The translations under genes were made by a program, and so were the position numbers. The notes beneath the pieces were generated by a model. The model searched no databases, was not told where the DNA came from, and was given only the letters and a program-made list of their open reading frames with translations. DNA of 64,000 bases. Origin: Phycisphaera sp. GTDB taxonomy: Bacteria > Planctomycetota > Phycisphaerae > Phycisphaerales > UBA1924. This document shows positions 51,905 through 60,778 of this stretch, in pieces (position 1 is the stretch's first letter; every line of letters begins with the position of its first letter). The DNA is taken from contig JACKGZ010000004.1 of assembly GCA_020639255.1 (NCBI GenBank), positions 1 through 64,000 of the forward strand. The letters run 5' to 3'.

Positions 51905-53125
51905 TTGGGTAATCTGTTGGACATGGCCGTGACGAACGTCCTAACTCTAGAAGCCGAACGCGAGCGCATCAGCCTCGAACTCGCACAGACCCTCAACGCG
52001 GTCGTTGATGCCATATCCGAGCGACCGGTCAACGTCTCCGCACTCGGTCGCAAGCTCGGTCTCAACCGCGTCACGATCAGCAAACTGCTCAGCGGCATCA
52101 ATTCGTCCTCGGCCGATGAGCTGCTCGCGGTCATCCCGGGGCCCGAATCGCTCCGCGCTGCTGTCAGCGCTTCCGAAGACCACGGCGTTGATGTAAGCCT
52201 TTCCAGCGCCGCCTACGAAGCCATCGATGCCTTTGCAACCATGATCCGCGACCAGTATGGCACGCGGGCCGCCCTCAACGCGGCGCTCGGTAAAGATTCG
52301 CCCCGCCTCAGCGAACGCGTCGCGACCAACAGCCGCGCCGACGTTTTCAACGGCATGCGACGGATCATCGGCGTCGAGGCCCAGGTCTGGGTCAACGCGA
52401 TGTTCTTCCTCCCGAGCAAGGCCGACGACACCGTCATCGAGACTACCACGCTCCACGGCGCACTCGGCATCCGACGGCTCCGCCCGGACACACCCTTCTA
52501 CTTTGTCTTCGGCTCACCCTTCGTCGAGCCCGGGCGCGACGGCCGCAATCTCACCGCCAGCCCACTCAAGCTCCATGACTTCTACACCAATGCGCCCGCC
52601 AAACTCGAATCGGCGATGCTCGGCTACCAGCTCTGCCACCGACTCGTCCACGACCAGCTCGGCAAGGACGCGGTCGTCGACACACTCGTCGTCAGCCACG
52701 ACACCATGGGCTCGAAACGCTATGCCGACGAAAAGTCCGCACTCCGCGGCATGTCGCTCGTCATGGACCTACCCGCGCGAGCGCTCGTCTTCGACGTCAT
52801 CGTCCACGAGAGCCTCTTCCCGGGAAGCGACGCCGAGCTTTATGTCTACAAGCCCGGCGCTCGCGGCCCTTCGAACCCGAACGATCCGAGTTCGCAGCGC
52901 GACCGCATCCCGATCACTGAATCCGTCGAGCAGGCTCCCCACGGCCTCGCCGCATTCGATGTGCCCGAGGTTCCCCGCTACGCCGAGATGATCGGGCGCA
53001 TCTGCAACACCGCCGGCTACGACCTCAACCGCTTCCGCACCTACCGCCTCGCGATGCCCTACCCGCTCACCGGTTTCCAGTACACGATGGCTTTCCGCGC
53101 TCCGATGCCGCCGGGCGGATCATGA
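51905..53125 (+). CDS. HTH-containing regulator-like protein, conserved hypothetical
   Basis: TTG at 51905 has AGGAG at 51891-51895; an ATG at 51923 lacks a nearby site. The 406-residue protein has an N-terminal HTH (about 42-70, VNVSALGRKLGLNRVTISKLLSGI), XRE- or Fis-like. A large C-terminal domain (about 100-400) of unknown fold follows, with NAMFFLPSKADDTVIE, TPFYFVFGSPFVEP and LVMDLPARALVFDVIVHESL. It looks like a ligand-sensing or enzyme-like domain, but no family is recognised. It is probably autoregulated and may control the divergent HAF gene. Confidence 0.6.
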   Translation: MGNLLDMAVTNVLTLEAERERISLELAQTLNAVVDAISERPVNVSALGRKLGLNRVTISKLLSGINSSSADELLAVIPGPESLRAAVSASEDHGVDVSLSSAAYEAIDAFATMIRDQYGTRAALNAALGKDSPRLSERVATNSRADVFNGMRRIIGVEAQVWVNAMFFLPSKADDTVIETTTLHGALGIRRLRPDTPFYFVFGSPFVEPGRDGRNLTASPLKLHDFYTNAPAKLESAMLGYQLCHRLVHDQLGKDAVVDTLVVSHDTMGSKRYADEKSALRGMSLVMDLPARALVFDVIVHESLFPGSDAELYVYKPGARGPSNPNDPSSQRDRIPITESVEQAPHGLAAFDVPEVPRYAEMIGRICNTAGYDLNRFRTYRLAMPYPLTGFQYTMAFRAPMPPGGS

Positions 53126-53127
53126 CC

Positions 53128-53211
53128 GGTGCCACCACGCATCTCCGATGCGTGGTGCGATGTGCGTTAGGATGATGGAGGCACGACCCATCGGAGATGG
53201 GCCGTGGCACC
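53128..53211. repeat. GGTGCCA/TGGCACC two-hairpin repeat, copy 3
   Basis: An 84-nt element starting 3 nt after the regulator stop. The ends are GGTGCCA...TGGCACC. The first hairpin is CACCACGCATC/GATGCGTGGTG (53133-53157); the second is CACGACCCATC/GATGGGCCGTG (53182-53206) with one A-C mismatch. Both loops are 3 nt, as in the other copies. Confidence 0.85.
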
Positions 53212-53230
53212 CGTTCACAGGAGCCCAGCC

Positions 53231-53785
53231 ATGCCCACCGCCGCGGTCGTCGACGCGTACACGAAGGTCATCGAAGCCAAGAAGGCATTGCTCGAAGCGA
53301 TCAAAGCCGAGGGGCCCGAGCGTATCGACGACTGGGAGCTCCGCAACCCCGACAGCTCGCCCGTCCGCCTGAGCGAGCTGTTCGGCGCGCACGACGAGCT
53401 GCTTGTCGTCCACAACATGGGCTCGGGGTGCAGCTACTGCACGCTCTGGGCCGACGGCTTCCGCGGCATCGCGGACCACGTCGAACGCCGCTGCGCCCTC
53501 GTGCTCTGCTCCGACGACGAGCCCGCCAGGCTCGACTCGTTCGCCAAGAGCCGGGGCTGGAACTTCCGGTGCGTGAGCGGGCAGGGCTCGGACTTCGCCA
53601 AGGCGATGGGCTACCGCAATGAGGCCGGCAAGCCCCTGCCCGGCGTCAGCGCGCTGCACCGCAGCGCCGACGGCACGATCGTGCGCACCGGGCACACCCC
53701 CTTCGGCCCGGGCGACGACTTCTGCGCGGTGTGGCCGTTCTTTGATTTGTTGGAGGGTGGGGTGAAGGAGTGGGTGCCAAGGTAG
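53231..53785 (+). CDS. DUF899 / AhpC-TSA-like thioredoxin-fold protein
   Basis: ATG at 53231 (MPTAAVVDAYTKVIEAKK) gives 184 residues. It contains a thioredoxin-like core with ELLVVHNMGSGCSYCTLWADG, that is, a CxxC site, then GIADHVERRCALVLCSDDEP and a later GHTPFGPGDDFCAVWPFFDLL, typical of DUF899-type proteins. It is predicted to be a cytoplasmic redox protein; the substrate is unknown. The repeat copy 3 forms its 5' leader. Confidence 0.75.
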   Translation: MPTAAVVDAYTKVIEAKKALLEAIKAEGPERIDDWELRNPDSSPVRLSELFGAHDELLVVHNMGSGCSYCTLWADGFRGIADHVERRCALVLCSDDEPARLDSFAKSRGWNFRCVSGQGSDFAKAMGYRNEAGKPLPGVSALHRSADGTIVRTGHTPFGPGDDFCAVWPFFDLLEGGVKEWVPR

Positions 53786-53887
53786 CACCAACAATCTTGC
53801 CCGATAACACTTGCTGCGCAAGCAATATCGCGTGATGTCGCCGCAAGAAATACATTAGTCACAGTTTAGAGCACCCTACACAACACA

Positions 53888-54763
53888 TCACTCATCCCTA
53901 ACGAGGCTATCAGGCAAGCCATCTTTTGAAATCAATGAATCCGCAATACCGCCAACAATTTCTTTACGCTCTTTATCTTTAAGTATATCACCATTAATCG
54001 AATACACAACTCCGATTTCCAAGATCACAAACAGGACAGTCGTGACAAAACCGTACGATGTATAATCCTCCGCATTACGCCCTGTATATTGTGCGATTTT
54101 GCGAAATAATCGAATTGATATCGCAACAGCAATTCCGAATAATACTATTGCAATAGCTGCTGCAACAACAATGCTCACCACGTCATCACCAAAAATTCGC
54201 ATACGATCTGTTTTGCCAGGAATATATTCTTCCAATTTTCTACTATTTTTCACCACTGCACTAACTACAGGCTGTTCGCTAAATTCGCCGACAGACAGTA
54301 CCTCAATGATTGCGCCATCTTGATACTCTAATATCCTAGGCATAACGATTATTTGATTTCTATGTGGCTGACTTAAGTGTACTTCACAAACAGATCGAGA
54401 CTCAATGGCCACGCGAGTTGCCAGCAAACTTTCATCATCAGAATAATTAATTGTAATTGGTTCAAGAAGTGCTTCCGATTCAATCGCGCCCTTTCCATTA
54501 TTCCATATGACGACATCCTGTTTGTATATGGGCGAGCGGATAGCCGATCCTGATGCAAAAACAGTCAAGTCAGAGTCCCACTCGGCCGGATCTAAAAGCA
54601 ACTCGGGCTCAGTTACTAAGAATCGAAGTATCGGCTCTCGCAATGATTGCTTATAGAACCATATTGAAAGCAAAATACCAATGACTCCAACACCCAAACC
54701 AACTAAAGTACCCGGCCTTAGCAAGTCTTCAACAACACGCCTAACTAACGATCTAATGTTCAT
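53888..54763 (-). CDS. Hypothetical membrane protein in an AT-rich, foreign-looking segment
   Basis: The 291-residue protein is not recognised. It has an N-terminal helix (about 18-38, TLVGLGVGVIGILLSIWFYK), a soluble beta-rich middle (about 50-180) and two more helices (about 195-222 and 240-265). Codon use (AAA, ATA, AAT, TTA) and base composition are far more AT-rich than every neighbour, which points to recent transfer. It sits between high-GC genes with no transposase or integrase visible. Function is unknown. Confidence 0.6.
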   Translation of the reverse strand: MNIRSLVRRVVEDLLRPGTLVGLGVGVIGILLSIWFYKQSLREPILRFLVTEPELLLDPAEWDSDLTVFASGSAIRSPIYKQDVVIWNNGKGAIESEALLEPITINYSDDESLLATRVAIESRSVCEVHLSQPHRNQIIVMPRILEYQDGAIIEVLSVGEFSEQPVVSAVVKNSRKLEEYIPGKTDRMRIFGDDVVSIVVAAAIAIVLFGIAVAISIRLFRKIAQYTGRNAEDYTSYGFVTTVLFVILEIGVVYSINGDILKDKERKEIVGGIADSLISKDGLPDSLVRDE

Positions 54764-54772
54764 GTCAGTTAC

Positions 54773-57700
54773 TCAAAGCTCCGGAGCAAACCCTCGCCTC
54801 ATCGTGTTCTCACAAATCGCGCGGGGTTCGACGAATTGTAGCAGATAGTCCGCCCCGCCCGCCTTGGAGCCGACGCCCGAGAGGCCAAAGCCCCCGAAGG
54901 GCTGGCGGCCGACGAGGGCGCCGGTGATGGTGCGGTTGATGTAGAGGTTGCCGACGCGGAACTCGCGTTTGGCGCGTTCGATGTGTGCGGGCATGCGGGA
55001 GTAGAGGCCGCCCGTGAGCTTGTAGGCGTGGTCGTTGGCGATCCTGAGGGCCTCGTCGAACGTGTGCGCGTGCATGACGGCGAGCACCGGGCCGAAGATC
55101 TCCTCGCGGGCGATGCGGTGCTCGGGCGTGACGCCCGTGAAGATGTGCGGCGGGATGTAGTTCGTGGGCTGGACGGCATCGCCCGCAACATCACCCGTGT
55201 TGAAGTCGGCGGCCCCGAGCACGAGCCTCGCGCCGTCGGCCTGGCCCGCCTCGATCATGCTCCGGATCTTGCTCGCCGCTTCATCATCGATCACGGGCCC
55301 GACGTCGCAGGACGGGCTGGTGGGCGGCGCGACGACGAGCGCGCGCGTCGCCTCGACGAGGCGCTCGGTGAAGCGTGTGATGTGATGACCACTCGGGCCC
55401 TCGGCGTCGACGATGATGCAGCGCGAGCAGGCCGAGCACTTCTGGCCCTGGAACCCGAACGCGGACTGACGCACGCCCAGGACGGCTTCGTCGAGATCAG
55501 CGGAGGTGTCGACGATGAGCGCGTTCTTGCCGCCCATCTCGCACACGACCTTCTTGACGTGCATCTGCCCCTCGGGCGTCAGGCCCGACGCCTTGATGAT
55601 GTCCAGGCCCACGGCCTTGGACCCCGTGAACGCGATGATCGCGGTGCGCGGGTCGCGCACGAGGGACGCCCCGACGCTCTCGCCCCGCCCGGGCAGGAAC
55701 TGGAGCACGTGCATCGGGTCGATCTCGACCTGCCACATCTGCGCTTTGAGCGACTCGTGGAAGATCCGCACCATCTCGGCGGCGATATGGGGCGTCTGCT
55801 CGGCGGGCTTGACGACCACGGTGTTGCCTGTCACGAGCGCGGCGGCGGTCATGCCGCAACAGATCGCAAGCGGGAAGTTCCACGGGCTGATGACGACGGC
55901 CACGCCCCGCGGCTGGTAGAAGTGCTCGTCGAGCTCGCCGATGAACCGCCCGAGGCGCTCGCGCTCGAAGAGCTTGGGCGCGAGGCGCGCGTAGTACTCG
56001 CAGAAATCGATCGCCTCGCACACGTCCGCGTCGGCCTCGCGCCAGGACTTGCCGGCCTCTTTGACCATGAGCCCCGCCAGCTCGTCGCGGCGCGCCCGCA
56101 TCAGATTCGCGGCGTAGGTCAGCACATTGGCGCGCAGGATCGGGTTCGCGCTGCGCCAGTGTTTGAACGCATTCTCGGCCTGATCGATTGCTTTCTTGGC
56201 GTCGGCCTCGGTGTGCCTGTCGTTGTCGACGGGCTGGATCTTGGCTCGCTCGAGCGCCGCGGCAAAGCTCTCACGCTGGCCGGCCTGCGAGAAATCACGC
56301 ATCGGTTCGGTGAAGAAACGCTCGCCGTTGCCCACGCCTTCGACCGCGGGCGAGAGCTTGTGGCGTTCTTTGGCGATGTCCACGAGGTCGGGCTTGGGCG
56401 TGCCGCTGTCGTGCGCACGAGGGTCGATGAGCAGCTGCGTCGGGTCGGCGCTCTCGGCGAAGCCCGCAACGAGCCACGACTCGTTGGACGTGTTCTCGAG
56501 CAGCCGGCGCACGAGGTACGCCATGCCCGGGATCATCTCACCGACGGGGATGTACTCGCGGATGCGCAGGCCCCAGCCGCCCGATTGGTCGGCGGCGGCG
56601 TGCTTGAGCTCGTCGGCCATGCCGTGAAGCATCTGGAGCTCTATCGCGTTGTCGGGCAGACCGCGCGTCTTGAGGCCCGCGAGTGCATAGGCGATGGAGC
56701 GGACGTTGTGCGATCCGAGCGCGAGCTTGACGCCGCCGTCGTCTTTCGTGCGTGGCGTGGCGTCGAGGAAGATGTCGACCATGTCCTCGAAGCACGCATC
56801 GGTGTGCCACTTCTCGTTCCAGACCGGGCAGGGCCAGCCCATCTCCTCGGCGTGGATGGTCTCGTAGTCCCAGTACGCGCCCTTGATGAGACGCACAGAG
56901 ATCTGACGCTTCTTCTCGATCGCCCAGCGCGCCAGATCGATCGCGTCGTCCGGGCCCGACTTCAGGTACGCCTGGATCGCGATGCCCGCGTGGAACGGGT
57001 GCTTCAGGCAGCAGCGCTTGAACAGCTCGATCGTCAGGTCCTTGAGCGAGAACTGCTCCATGTCGAAATTGATGAACACGCCCTTGGCGACGGCGGCCTG
57101 CAGAATCGGATCCAGGCGCGTCATCAGGTCGCGGATCGAGCCCTCGGTGTCGATCGGGTCGACCTTGGCCGAGAGGCTCGAGATCTTGATCGAGACGTTG
57201 CACCGCGGGATCGGGCCGAGGTGGTCGGTCTCGATCTGCGGGTTGGCCTTCCACTCGGCCACCTCGCCCGGGAGCGTATTGATGAGGTCGAGATACTTGT
57301 CGCGATACTCGTCGGCCTCGGCGTCGGAGAGACACGCCTCACCGAGCAGATCCACGGAAAAACCGATATCGTCCTTCCAGAGTTCGCGCAGGCGAGGGAT
57401 CGCGCTCCTGGCGTCGGACCCTGCGATGAACTTCGACGCCATCGATTTGATCTGCGACGAGATCGTCTTGGTCATGAGCCCCTTGGCGACGCCGCCCGCG
57501 CGGAGGCCAAGGTCCATGCCCGGAGGCAGCGTCACGCCCGGCTGGGTGAGGTAGTCGACGAGGTGCTCATGCACCTGCTCGGGTGTCTGCAGCATCGGGA
57601 AGACGTCGACGAACCGGAAGAGCTGCACCTTGAAGTCCTGGTCCTTCATGGACCAGTTCATGAGCTTGTCGGAGTAGAACTTGGCGCTGAAGATGCCAGC

Positions 57701-57856
57701 TTTGCCCGCTCGCGCGCGGCCGAGCAGGTCGCTGCCGATGCGGAAGACCTCGGGATCGGTCGGGAGGTCGCGTGTGTGCTGCGTCTCGATGCTCGGCGCA
57801 GGCTTCGGCGCTGGCTTGACTTCGAGCGGACCGGACTTCTTCGAGAACCAACCCAT
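54773..57856 (-). CDS. putA: Bifunctional proline dehydrogenase / P5C dehydrogenase
   Basis: PutA oxidises proline to glutamate in two steps. The 1027-residue protein has the proline dehydrogenase FAD domain (about 90-490, with SIKISSLSAKVDP, LIKGAYWDYETIHAEEMGWP and QMLHGMADEL). The P5C dehydrogenase domain (about 540-1010) carries catalytic Glu in VVCEMGGKNALIV and Cys in FGFQGQKCSACSRCI. It lacks the N-terminal ribbon-helix-helix domain, so it does not regulate its own transcription. Both active sites are intact. Confidence 0.95.
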   Translation of the reverse strand: MGWFSKKSGPLEVKPAPKPAPSIETQHTRDLPTDPEVFRIGSDLLGRARAGKAGIFSAKFYSDKLMNWSMKDQDFKVQLFRFVDVFPMLQTPEQVHEHLVDYLTQPGVTLPPGMDLGLRAGGVAKGLMTKTISSQIKSMASKFIAGSDARSAIPRLRELWKDDIGFSVDLLGEACLSDAEADEYRDKYLDLINTLPGEVAEWKANPQIETDHLGPIPRCNVSIKISSLSAKVDPIDTEGSIRDLMTRLDPILQAAVAKGVFINFDMEQFSLKDLTIELFKRCCLKHPFHAGIAIQAYLKSGPDDAIDLARWAIEKKRQISVRLIKGAYWDYETIHAEEMGWPCPVWNEKWHTDACFEDMVDIFLDATPRTKDDGGVKLALGSHNVRSIAYALAGLKTRGLPDNAIELQMLHGMADELKHAAADQSGGWGLRIREYIPVGEMIPGMAYLVRRLLENTSNESWLVAGFAESADPTQLLIDPRAHDSGTPKPDLVDIAKERHKLSPAVEGVGNGERFFTEPMRDFSQAGQRESFAAALERAKIQPVDNDRHTEADAKKAIDQAENAFKHWRSANPILRANVLTYAANLMRARRDELAGLMVKEAGKSWREADADVCEAIDFCEYYARLAPKLFERERLGRFIGELDEHFYQPRGVAVVISPWNFPLAICCGMTAAALVTGNTVVVKPAEQTPHIAAEMVRIFHESLKAQMWQVEIDPMHVLQFLPGRGESVGASLVRDPRTAIIAFTGSKAVGLDIIKASGLTPEGQMHVKKVVCEMGGKNALIVDTSADLDEAVLGVRQSAFGFQGQKCSACSRCIIVDAEGPSGHHITRFTERLVEATRALVVAPPTSPSCDVGPVIDDEAASKIRSMIEAGQADGARLVLGAADFNTGDVAGDAVQPTNYIPPHIFTGVTPEHRIAREEIFGPVLAVMHAHTFDEALRIANDHAYKLTGGLYSRMPAHIERAKREFRVGNLYINRTITGALVGRQPFGGFGLSGVGSKAGGADYLLQFVEPRAICENTMRRGFAPEL

Positions 57857-57962
57857 GCACCACTCCTCTGCCTGGAAAGCCGAGGGTTCCCGGCCCTCGG
57901 ATCGGGCCGATTCTAGTCATCCTGTATACATCAACCGGTTCGAAACCGGCCTAGCCTTGGGC

Positions 57963-58916
57963 ATGGCAAGCGGGCCTTCGGTGGTGACGATCGGGAACTT
58001 CGACGGCTGCCACGCCGGGCACGCCCGGCTCATCCACAGAGCCCACGTCGCGGCCGACAAGGCACACGGCAGAGTCGTTGTGATGAGCTTCTTCCCGCAC
58101 CCGAGCACCGTTCTGCGACCCGGGACCGAGCCGTCGCTCCTGACGACGTGGGAGCGCCGGGTCGAACTGCTGCAGGGACTCGGCGCGGACGAGGTGATCT
58201 GCCTCAAACCGACCCGTGAACTCCTGAGCCTTGAACCGGATGCGTTCGTCGAGCAGCACCTGCTCCCGTTGTCGCCGGTGCGGGTGATCGAAGGGAAGGA
58301 CTTCCGATTCGGCAGCAAGCGCCGGGGCGATCTCGGTGTGCTGCGCGTGCTCGGCGAGGCGCACGGCTTTGTGGTCGAAGAAGTTGAGCAGGTCCGCACG
58401 ACGCTCAACGACGAGACCGAGATCCCGGCGTCGAGCACCGTCATCCGCGAGCTTCTCAACACGGGCCGTGTGCGTGACGCCGAGCGTGTGCTCGGTCGGC
58501 ATCACCGGGTCGAGGGCCTCGTCCAACAGGGCGACAGGCTCGGACGCGAGATCGGCTGCCCCACCGCCAACGTCGTCTGCGAGACGCTCCCGCCAGCCGA
58601 CGGCGTGTACGCCGGAACCGCAACCCTCCCGACCGGCCAGACGCTCCCCGCCGCGATCAGCATGGGCACGCGCCCGACCGTCACCGGCTCGGCCGAACGA
58701 CGATTCGAAGTGCACATTCTGGGCGCCGAACGCGACGGCGCGAAGATCACAGGACTTCCAGAGTACGGCTGGCGTCTGGTCGTGGACATCCACGCGTGGC
58801 TCCGTGAGCAGATCCGGTACGCTTCACTCGAAGAACTGATCGAGCAGCTCAAACGCGACTGCGACCGCACACTCGAAATCATCGGGCGAAGCCCGGAAAC
58901 GACCACTGCCCGATGA
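57963..58916 (+). CDS. ribF: Bifunctional riboflavin kinase / FAD synthetase
   Basis: RibF makes FMN and FAD. ATG at 57963 gives 317 residues; the open frame upstream is not family-like. The N-terminal FAD synthetase domain has VTIGNFDGCHAGHARLIHRA and EGKDFRFGSKRRGDLGVL. The C-terminal kinase domain has GRLGxxIGCPTANV-type REIGCPTANV, DGVYAGTATLP and SMGTRPTV. Motifs are intact. Its FAD would serve the adjacent PutA and the flavoprotein at 60762-62564, though that link is inferred. Confidence 0.94.
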   Translation: MASGPSVVTIGNFDGCHAGHARLIHRAHVAADKAHGRVVVMSFFPHPSTVLRPGTEPSLLTTWERRVELLQGLGADEVICLKPTRELLSLEPDAFVEQHLLPLSPVRVIEGKDFRFGSKRRGDLGVLRVLGEAHGFVVEEVEQVRTTLNDETEIPASSTVIRELLNTGRVRDAERVLGRHHRVEGLVQQGDRLGREIGCPTANVVCETLPPADGVYAGTATLPTGQTLPAAISMGTRPTVTGSAERRFEVHILGAERDGAKITGLPEYGWRLVVDIHAWLREQIRYASLEELIEQLKRDCDRTLEIIGRSPETTTAR

Positions 58917-58925
58917 GAGCCGCCC

Positions 58926-59972
58926 ATGAGTAGCTGGGAAACGAACACGACCCTCGATGAGATCGCCGCCTTCCTTGAAGGCAAAGAGCGGATCGCTGTG
59001 CTGACGCACGCGCGCGTCGACGGCGACGCCGTGGGTTCGTCGCTTGCGCTCGTCCGCTCACTCAACAGAGCAAGCAAAACGCGTCGCGCCAGCGCCTGGT
59101 ACGTCGGGGGCGCGCCCAACTGGCTCGACCAGCTCGCGGGCGACGCGCCGCACCATGTCCTTGACGGCGGCAAGCTCCCCGAGGTCGAACCCGACGCGGT
59201 CGTCGTTGTGGACACCGGCTCGTGGGGCCAGCTCGACGCGCTCGCCGATTGGGTTCGCGCCCGCCACGACATCACGAGCGTGATCGACCACCATCTGCAG
59301 GGCGATCCCGATGTTGCGCCGAGGCTTTTCATTGCCAAGACCTGCGCCGCCGCGGCTCAGCCCGTATGCGAACTCGCACTCGATCTCCTGGGCCTGAAGA
59401 ACGCGAGCGAGCTCCCGACCTCGATCGCAGAGCTGATCTATACGGGTCTGGCGACCGACACGGGCTGGTTCCGTCACTCGAACGTGAACGCCGAGGTGTT
59501 CGATCTCGCCGGCCAGCTCCTGCGCGCGGGCGTGGACCACACGAAGATGATGGCTCTCGTCGAGATGAACGACCGGCCCGCGCGTCTGCGCGTCATGGCC
59601 GAGGCGCTCGGCTCGCTCGAGCTCCACGACCGCGACCGGATCGCGGTCATGTCGCTCACACGCGAGGCGATCCATCGTGCACAGGCCGGCTCGTCCGACA
59701 CCGGTGGGTTCAGCGATCTTGGGCTCAAGATCTCGACTGTCCGCGTGAGCGCGATCCTGACCGAGGTCGAGACGGCGCACGAAACCGTCGCCACGAAAAT
59801 CAGCCTGCGTTCCAAGTCCGGGCCCAACATGATCGACGTCAACCAGGTTGCACGCATGCTCGATGGCGGCGGGCACGCCAACGCCGCCGGCGCACGCATC
59901 GGTTTGCCCATCGAACAGGCAAAGCCCGTACTCATCGACGCGATCATGCAGGTGGAGCGCCAGAGCAAGTGA
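58926..59972 (+). CDS. nrnA: DHH/DHHA1 phosphoesterase (NrnA-like)
   Basis: NrnA-type enzymes degrade short oligoribonucleotides and 3'-phosphoadenosine phosphate. The 348-residue protein has the metal motifs LTHARVDGDAVGSSLAL, VVVDTGSWGQL, SVIDHHLQG and the DHHA1 motif DGGGHANAAGARI near the C-terminus. All are in order. The second motif reads DTGSWGQL rather than DTA-type, a modest variation. Its TGA overlaps the GTG start of the next gene. Confidence 0.88.
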   Translation: MSSWETNTTLDEIAAFLEGKERIAVLTHARVDGDAVGSSLALVRSLNRASKTRRASAWYVGGAPNWLDQLAGDAPHHVLDGGKLPEVEPDAVVVVDTGSWGQLDALADWVRARHDITSVIDHHLQGDPDVAPRLFIAKTCAAAAQPVCELALDLLGLKNASELPTSIAELIYTGLATDTGWFRHSNVNAEVFDLAGQLLRAGVDHTKMMALVEMNDRPARLRVMAEALGSLELHDRDRIAVMSLTREAIHRAQAGSSDTGGFSDLGLKISTVRVSAILTEVETAHETVATKISLRSKSGPNMIDVNQVARMLDGGGHANAAGARIGLPIEQAKPVLIDAIMQVERQSK

Positions 59973-60778
59973 GCCAGTGGCGACCCATCAAACCCTCCAC
60001 CCGCAAGGACGAAGACCGCCCGGCGCGGAGGCCCACGAGGCGCCCGCCGCTCTCGGTCTTCCCCACCACGCTCTGGGAGTACCCGAGCCAGCACTACGAC
60101 GCGTCCGACGGCTCGACCATGCAGGGCTCCAAGCACTACACGGGCGCCACGCCGAGCTGGATCATCTGGCAGCTTCTCCAGCGGTACACGCGCGAGGGCG
60201 ACAAAGTCGTCGACCCGATGTGCGGCTCGGGCACCACGCTCGACGTCTGCAAAGACATCAACCGTGTCGGCGTCGGCTTCGACCTTGTCCCCTCACGCGA
60301 CGACATCACCAAGGCCGACGCTCGCAAGATCCCGCTCGCCGACGCCTCGATCGATTTCGCTTTCGTCGACCCGCCCTACTCGACGCACATCGACTACTCC
60401 GACGACCCGAACTGCATCGGAAAGCTCGACGCCGCGGGCGACGACGGGGGAAAGGCGTATTACGACGCGATGCGCAGGGTCATCGCCGAGATCGACCGCG
60501 TTCTAATCCCGCGACGGTACATGGCGCTCTATGTCAGCGATTCCTGGCGCAAGAACAAGGGCAAAGGCAAGTCCGGCTCCGCCGTCCGCGGCGGCACGTT
60601 CATGCCCATCGGCTTCGAACTCTTCGCCATGATGCGGCAACATTTCGAGCCGGTTGACATCATCTGCGTTGCACGCAAGAACGACAAGATCGGGCGAGGC
60701 AACTGGCGCAAGGCCGCGATCGAGGAGAACTTCTTCCTTCGCGGCTTCAACTACTGCTTCATCATGAAGAAGCCTTAG
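59969..60778 (+). CDS. Orphan DNA adenine/cytosine methyltransferase-like protein
   Basis: GTG at 59969 overlaps the nrnA stop (GTGA) and gives 269 residues. It has TPSWIIWQLLQRYTREGDKV followed by VVDPMCGSGTT (motif I, about 82) and FVDPPYSTHIDY (motif IV DPPY, about 133), as in amino-methyltransferases acting on DNA or, less often, RNA. A basic Pro/Arg-rich start (residues 8-30) may bind nucleic acid. No restriction gene is nearby. Its 3' end overlaps the convergent flavoprotein gene by 17 nt. Confidence 0.75.
   Translation: MSQWRPIKPSTRKDEDRPARRPTRRPPLSVFPTTLWEYPSQHYDASDGSTMQGSKHYTGATPSWIIWQLLQRYTREGDKVVDPMCGSGTTLDVCKDINRVGVGFDLVPSRDDITKADARKIPLADASIDFAFVDPPYSTHIDYSDDPNCIGKLDAAGDDGGKAYYDAMRRVIAEIDRVLIPRRYMALYVSDSWRKNKGKGKSGSAVRGGTFMPIGFELFAMMRQHFEPVDIICVARKNDKIGRGNWRKAAIEENFFLRGFNYCFIMKKP

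Noticed and set aside
54983..57916. 977-residue ORF on the + strand
   Set aside because: It is antisense to putA; both PutA active sites on the other strand are intact, so this is a shadow.
59969..60778. Restriction-modification system
   Set aside because: Only a methyltransferase is present; the neighbours are nrnA and a flavoprotein, with no endonuclease or specificity gene.
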